This document shows, piece by piece, positions 60,530-64,000 of a DNA stretch of 64,000 nt (positions within the stretch are counted from its first letter, which is position 1; each line of letters starts with the position of its first letter). The position numbers and the translations under genes were made by a program. The notes beneath the pieces are model-generated. The model was not told the DNA's origin. It ran no database searches and saw only the letters and a program-made list of their open reading frames with translations. Origin of the DNA: Streptomyces collinus (GTDB taxonomy: Bacteria > Actinomycetota > Actinomycetes > Streptomycetales > Streptomycetaceae); NCBI RefSeq assembly GCF_031348265.1, contig NZ_CP133771.1, positions 6,758,001-6,822,000 on the forward strand, read 5' to 3'.

Positions 60530-61356
60530 CGCGCCGCGCGGTGACCCGCGTCCTCGTGTACCTGTCGCTGATCACCGCGACCGCGCTGGTCCTGCTCCCG
60601 CTGGCCGCGGTGTTCCTGACGTCCCTGAAGTCGGAGAAGGAGATGGCGGACGGCAGCGGCGCGCTCGCCCTGCCGGACGACCCGTTCAACCTCGACAACT
60701 ACGTGACGGCGTTCCAGGACGGCCGGATGCTCTCGGCCTTCGGCAACACGGCCGTCATTCTTGTCGTAGCCATCGGCGGCACGGTCCTGATCGGCTCGAT
60801 GACGGCCTACGCCGTCGACCGCTTCCGCTTCCGTTTCCGCACGTGGGTCCTGGCCCTGTTCCTGATCGCCGCGCTGGTCCCCGGCGTGACCACCCAGGTG
60901 GCCACCTTCCAGATCGTCAACAGCTTCGGCATGTTCGACAGCCTCTGGGCGCCGATCGCCCTCTACATGGGCACCGACATCGTCTCGATCTACATCTTCC
61001 TGCAGTTCGTCCGCTCGATCCCGGTCTCCCTGGACGAGTCGGCCCGCATCGACGGCGCCAACGCCTTCACGGTCTACCGCAAGGTCATCTTCCCGCTGCT
61101 GAAACCGGCGATCGCGACGGTCGTGATCGTGAAGGGGATCACCGTCTACAACGACTTCTACATCCCCTTCCTCTACATGCCCTCCGAAGATCTTGGCGTG
61201 ATCTCGACGTCGCTGTTCCGCTTCAAGGGCCCGTTCGGCGCCCACTGGGAGACGATCTCGGCCGGAGCGATCCTCGTCATCGTCCCCACGCTGGTCGTCT
61301 TCCTGTTCCTCCAGCGGTTCATCTACAACGGCTTCACCCGGGGCGCCACGAAGTAG
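60526..61356 (+). CDS. Sugar ABC transporter permease, MalG class
   Basis: The 276-residue permease starts at the ATG at 60526, overlapping the previous gene by ATGA. Six membrane segments are visible. SLKSEKEMADGSGALALPDDPFN is the usual periplasmic loop after helix 1, and the EAA loop reads LDESARIDGANAFTVYRKVIFP, where the second Ala of EAA is replaced as in many MalG proteins. VKGITVYNDFYIPFLYM follows. It completes the binding-protein/permease/permease operon. A dispersed repeat begins 16 nt after the stop. Confidence 0.93.
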   Translation: MTRRAVTRVLVYLSLITATALVLLPLAAVFLTSLKSEKEMADGSGALALPDDPFNLDNYVTAFQDGRMLSAFGNTAVILVVAIGGTVLIGSMTAYAVDRFRFRFRTWVLALFLIAALVPGVTTQVATFQIVNSFGMFDSLWAPIALYMGTDIVSIYIFLQFVRSIPVSLDESARIDGANAFTVYRKVIFPLLKPAIATVVIVKGITVYNDFYIPFLYMPSEDLGVISTSLFRFKGPFGAHWETISAGAILVIVPTLVVFLFLQRFIYNGFTRGATK

Positions 61357-61371
61357 ACGCCCTTCCTTTCA

Positions 61372-61438
61372 GGGGCGCGGGGCTGTATCGATGTGCGGCT
61401 CCGCCGCGGGAGCGCGAACAACCATGACGCACCCGCGG
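61372..61438 (+). repeat. Dispersed hairpin-bearing intergenic repeat, copy 2
   Basis: Nearly the same sequence as 54585-54651: GGGGCGCGGGGCTGTATCG, then the GCGGCTCCGCCGC hairpin, then GACGCACCCGC. It occupies most of the gap between the permease stop and the convergent RNase D gene, where it could act as a terminator. Confidence 0.8.
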
Positions 61439-61467
61439 CCACCGCCCGACGCGAAGCCCTACGGCGT

Positions 61468-62757
61468 CTAGGCCTCCTTGGCGGACAGGGCCTCCACGAG
61501 CACGGGGGTCACCTGCTCCACCTGCCAGGGCCGCGCACCGTGCCCGGCCAGGGCAGAGGCCACAGACTCGGCGTCCACCACCGCCGGCGGCTCCCAGCAC
61601 ACCCGCCGCACCGTGTCCGGGGTGATCAGGTTCTCCTGCGGCATGCCGACCTGCTCGGCCAGCGCCGACACCCCGGCCCGGGCGGCGGACAGCCGCGCCG
61701 CGGCCGCGGGGTCCTTGTCGGCCCAGGCGCGCGGCGGCGGAGGCCCGGTCACCGGCTGCCCCGGCTGCGGCAGCTGCGCCTCGCTCAGCGCCTTCGCCCG
61801 GTCCACCGCCGCCTGCCACTGCTCCAGCTGCCGCTTGCCCACGCGGTGTCCGAAACCGTTCAGCGCGGCCAGTGCCTGCACATTGGCCGGAAGCGCCAGC
61901 GCCGCCTCCACGATCGCCGTGTCCCCGAGCACCTTGCCCGGCGACACGTCCCGCCGCTGCGCGATCCGGTCCCGGGTCTGCCACAGCTCCCGCACGACGG
62001 CCAGCTGCCGCCGGCGGCGGACCTTGTGCATGCCGGACGTACGCCGCCATGGGTCCTTGCGGGGCTCGGGCGGGGGAGCCGAGGCGATCGCGTCGAACTC
62101 CTGGCGGGCCCACTCCAGCTTGCCCTGCCGGTCCAGCTCCTTCTCCAGCGCGTCGCGCAGGTCGACGAGCAGCTCGACGTCCAGCGCCGCGTAACGCAGC
62201 CAGGGCTCGGGCAGCGGCCGGGTCGACCAGTCGACGGCGGAGTGCCCCTTCTCCAGGACGAAGCCCAGCACGCTCTCGACCATCGCGCCGAGGCCGACCC
62301 GGGGGAACCCGGCGAGCCGCCCGGCCAGCTCCGTGTCGAACAACCGCGTCGGCACCATGCCTATCTCGCGCAGGCACGGCAGGTCCTGGGTGGCGGCGTG
62401 CAGCACCCACTCGACGCCGGACAGGGCGTCACCGAGGGCGGACAGGTCGGGGCAGGCCACGGGGTCGACGAGGGCCGTGCCTGCGCCCTCGCGGCGCAGC
62501 TGCACGAGGTAGGCGCGCTGTCCGTAGCGGTAGCCGGACGCGCGCTCGGCGTCGACGGCGACGGGCCCGGATCCCGCCTCGAAGGCGGCGATCACCCGGG
62601 CCAGGGCGGCCTCGTCCGCGATGACGGGCGGAATGCCCTCACGCGGCTCCAGCAAAGGGATCGGCGCCTCCGTAGCAGAAGATCCGCCGTCGTCCGGAGG
62701 GGCGCCTCCGGTGGTTCGCAGTGAGCTGTCTGCTGCGGTGTCGTGGGCGTCGGTCAC
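61468..62757 (-). CDS. Ribonuclease D-like 3'-5' exonuclease with HRDC domain
   Basis: The 429-residue protein has the DEDD exonuclease fold in residues about 45-220. VAVDAERASGYRYGQRAYLVQL supplies the first Asp/Glu pair, WVLHAATQDLPCL the second Asp, and LRYAALDVELLVDL the Tyr-x-x-x-Asp motif. An HRDC nucleic-acid-binding domain spans about 255-330 (WQTRDRIAQRRDVSPGKVL). A second helical domain closes the protein. RNase D enzymes trim 3' ends of tRNA precursors and other structured RNAs. The start is GTG 62757 with no clear ribosome binding site; GATACC lies about 13 nt upstream and could be a -10 of a leaderless transcript. Confidence 0.93.
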   Translation of the reverse strand: MTDAHDTAADSSLRTTGGAPPDDGGSSATEAPIPLLEPREGIPPVIADEAALARVIAAFEAGSGPVAVDAERASGYRYGQRAYLVQLRREGAGTALVDPVACPDLSALGDALSGVEWVLHAATQDLPCLREIGMVPTRLFDTELAGRLAGFPRVGLGAMVESVLGFVLEKGHSAVDWSTRPLPEPWLRYAALDVELLVDLRDALEKELDRQGKLEWARQEFDAIASAPPPEPRKDPWRRTSGMHKVRRRRQLAVVRELWQTRDRIAQRRDVSPGKVLGDTAIVEAALALPANVQALAALNGFGHRVGKRQLEQWQAAVDRAKALSEAQLPQPGQPVTGPPPPRAWADKDPAAAARLSAARAGVSALAEQVGMPQENLITPDTVRRVCWEPPAVVDAESVASALAGHGARPWQVEQVTPVLVEALSAKEA

Positions 62758-62783
62758 CTGTCAAGGGTATCCATGTATGGACA

Positions 62784-62817
62784 GCGCCCGCCGACGGAAC
62801 GTTCCGTCGGCGGGCGC
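62784..62817. terminator. 34-nt loopless palindrome between RNase D and response regulator genes
   Basis: Perfect 17-bp arms, GCGCCCGCCGACGGAAC and its complement, meet without a loop. It lies downstream of the leftward response regulator gene and upstream of the leftward RNase D gene, so it probably ends the former transcript. Confidence 0.82.
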
Positions 62818-62875
62818 CCGAGGGTCGCAAACCAGTCATGTCGGGGAAGCGGCGGGTTCGCGAACCGTGCGTGAC

Positions 62876-62906
62876 GTGAACGGGGCCGACGGCCGGTCCC
62901 GTTCAC
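62876..62906. terminator. Second hairpin after the response regulator gene
   Basis: Arms GTGAACGGG and CCCGTTCAC enclose a 13-nt GC-rich stretch that can pair further (GCC/GGC). With the hairpin at 62784-62817 it forms a tandem terminator about 40 nt past the stop. Confidence 0.65.
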
Positions 62907-62943
62907 GGGCAGGAGGGATCACGAGGGGTCACGGCGGAGCGGG

Positions 62944-63606
62944 TCAGTGGATGATCCCGGTCCGCAGTGCCACCGCGACCATGCCGGCGCGGTCGCCCGT
63001 GCCGAGCTTGCGGGCGATGCGGGCGAGGTGGCTCTTGACGGTCAGGGCGGACAGGCCCATCGAGACGCCGATGGCCTTGTTCGACTGGCCTTCCGCGACC
63101 AGCCGCAAAACCTCGACCTCGCGGCCGGACAGTTCGCGGTAGCCGCCCGGGTGGCTCGGGGCACCCGGGGGGCGGCGGTGCAGTCGCGCGGCGGCGGCGC
63201 CGATGGGGGCGGCGCCCGGCCGGGTGGGGAGCCCGACGTTGGTACGGGTGCCGGTGACGACGTACCCCTTCACCCCGCCGGCGAGTGCGTTGCGCACGGC
63301 GCCGATGTCGTCGGCGGCGGAGAGGGCGAGCCCGTTGGGCCAGCCCGCGGCGCGGGTCTCCGACAGCAGGGTGAGGCCGGAACCGTCCGGCAGGTGGACG
63401 TCGGCGACACAGATGTCGCGGGGGTTGCCGATGCGGGGACGAGCCTCCGCGATGGACGAGGCCTCGATGACGTCGCGCACACCGAGCGCCCACAGGTGGC
63501 GGGTGACGGTGGAGCGGACGCGCGGGTCGGCCACGACCACCATGGCGGTCGGCTTGTTCGGGCGGTAGGCGACCAGGCTTGCGGGCTGCTCGAGGAGAAC
63601 GGACAC
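62944..63606 (-). CDS. LuxR/NarL-type response regulator
   Basis: The 220-residue regulator starts at the GTG at 63606, with AGGAGG 4 nt upstream. The receiver domain (about 20-130) has the phospho-acceptor Asp in CVADVHLPDGSG and the conserved Lys in GGVKGYVV. The usual Asp-Asp/Glu-Asp acidic pair after strand 1 is reduced to one Asp (VVVADPRVR), so the metal pocket is atypical. The C-terminal LuxR helix-turn-helix (about 155-215) reads ELSGREVEVLRLVAEGQSNKAIG with LTVKSHLARIARKLG. No histidine kinase gene is adjacent, so it is an orphan. The target genes are unknown. Confidence 0.92.
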   Translation of the reverse strand: MSVLLEQPASLVAYRPNKPTAMVVVADPRVRSTVTRHLWALGVRDVIEASSIAEARPRIGNPRDICVADVHLPDGSGLTLLSETRAAGWPNGLALSAADDIGAVRNALAGGVKGYVVTGTRTNVGLPTRPGAAPIGAAAARLHRRPPGAPSHPGGYRELSGREVEVLRLVAEGQSNKAIGVSMGLSALTVKSHLARIARKLGTGDRAGMVAVALRTGIIH

Positions 63607-63716
63607 CAGGCCTCCTGGGGTGCGGGCGGGGCCGGCTCGTGGGGGTGAAGCCGGGACGAACCGTGCTTTCAAGGTCACAGTCGTCTTCGGCACCGAACCC
63701 GTCCGCCTTTAGAGAA

Positions 63717-63736
63717 TGATCACGATTCAGTGATAA
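63717..63736. promoter_or_regulatory. Dyad upstream of the response regulator gene
   Basis: TGATCAC and GTGATAA (one mismatch to a perfect dyad) flank GATTCA, about 110 nt upstream of the response regulator start. It lies in the gap 63607-63961, which otherwise holds an AT-richer promoter-like stretch and a terminator, and no gene. It may be an autoregulatory site. Confidence 0.4.
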
Positions 63737-63881
63737 CAATCCGTGCAATTCGGACACGCGGTCGATCAATCGAAGGTGGAACGGTTTCGGTCTGCGTCGG
63801 TACGCGGTCGAAAGTGGCCGTATCGACAAAGTGATTCGGCCAAGAGGGGTACTCAGGTGTGATCGTCGGCAGGACATGGTT

Positions 63882-63918
63882 GACCGCCCCGCACAAGATC
63901 GATCAGTGCGGGGCGGTC
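63882..63918. terminator. Terminator of the right-edge gene
   Basis: Perfect 13-bp arms GACCGCCCCGCAC and GTGCGGGGCGGTC enclose AAGATCGATCA. It lies 43 nt downstream of the leftward gene that enters the window at the right edge. Short direct repeats of CAGGGGCCG follow at about 63918-63940. Confidence 0.82.
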
Positions 63919-63961
63919 AGGGGCCGATCAGGGGCCGGTCAGGGGTGGTTCCAGGGGTCGG

Positions 63962-64000
63962 TCAGCGGGACTGCGGCCCTCGCCGCTGGGGCAGCGTCAC
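63962..64000 (-). CDS. C-terminal end of a gene cut by the window edge (probably DUF3000 family)
   Basis: Read leftward from the edge the frame gives VTLPQRRGPQSR and a TGA stop at 63962-63964. I remember this ending from actinobacterial DUF3000 proteins, which are encoded near RNase D and hemE in Streptomyces. A strong terminator lies just beyond the stop, which supports a real gene end. Only 12 residues are visible, so the family is tentative. Confidence 0.45.
   Translation of the reverse strand: MTLPQRRGPQSR

Overview
The window is high-GC chromosomal DNA from a Streptomyces. It has very high third-position GC, frequent GTG starts, 4-nt ATGA/GTGA gene overlaps, many lipoprotein sugar-binding proteins and secreted polysaccharide-active enzymes. 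The order MurA-like protein, aconitase, ngcEFG, ROK regulator, xylFGH and dxs matches what I remember of the S. coelicolor SCO5998-SCO6013 region (memory, not a search). I see no tRNA, rRNA, CRISPR array, insertion sequence or prophage.

Left part (0-16 kb): a small secreted protein, a DUF488 protein, an HTH-MurA fusion, a DUF4236 protein and aconitase (acnA) with an iron-box-like promoter. A five-gene leftward operon follows: a multidomain PAS/GAF/SpoIIE phosphatase-kinase, a second XylFGH-type sugar ABC transporter and an unrelated solute-binding lipoprotein. Then comes a cellulose-type lytic polysaccharide monooxygenase (LPMO) under a perfect CebR-type operator.

Carbohydrate core (16-39 kb): an MmpS-like lipoprotein, then a probable glucuronoxylan-utilisation locus (acetyl xylan esterase, LplB/YtcP-type ABC transporter, YesL-like DUF624 protein, GH42 and GH67). 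A secreted GH92 alpha-mannosidase is divergent from the N-acetylglucosamine/chitobiose importer ngcEFG, whose promoter overlaps a DasR-like site. The ROK regulator rok7B7 and its neighbour xylFGH follow.

Right part (39-64 kb): dxs, an amino acid permease, a NYN/PIN-like protein and a propeller-like protein. Next are two facing gene pairs that look like a machine for a uronic-acid-containing extracellular polysaccharide: UDP-sugar dehydrogenase plus hyaluronan-synthase-like GT2, and membrane GH16/CBM3 plus Tat-exported NodB deacetylase. The fatty-acid oxidation pair fadB/fadA comes next, then a LacI repressor, GH2 beta-mannosidase and divergent sugar ABC transporter, then RNase D, a LuxR-type response regulator and the end of a probable DUF3000 gene.

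Two dispersed intergenic repeat families occur here, each in two copies: a MITE-like ~180-bp element (34.1 and 43.0 kb, inverted orientation) and a ~65-bp hairpin element (54.6 and 61.4 kb, same orientation). The main theme is sensing, import and breakdown of plant and fungal glycans (cellulose, xylan, mannan, chitin), with at least five sugar ABC transporters, each beside its own regulator or operator.
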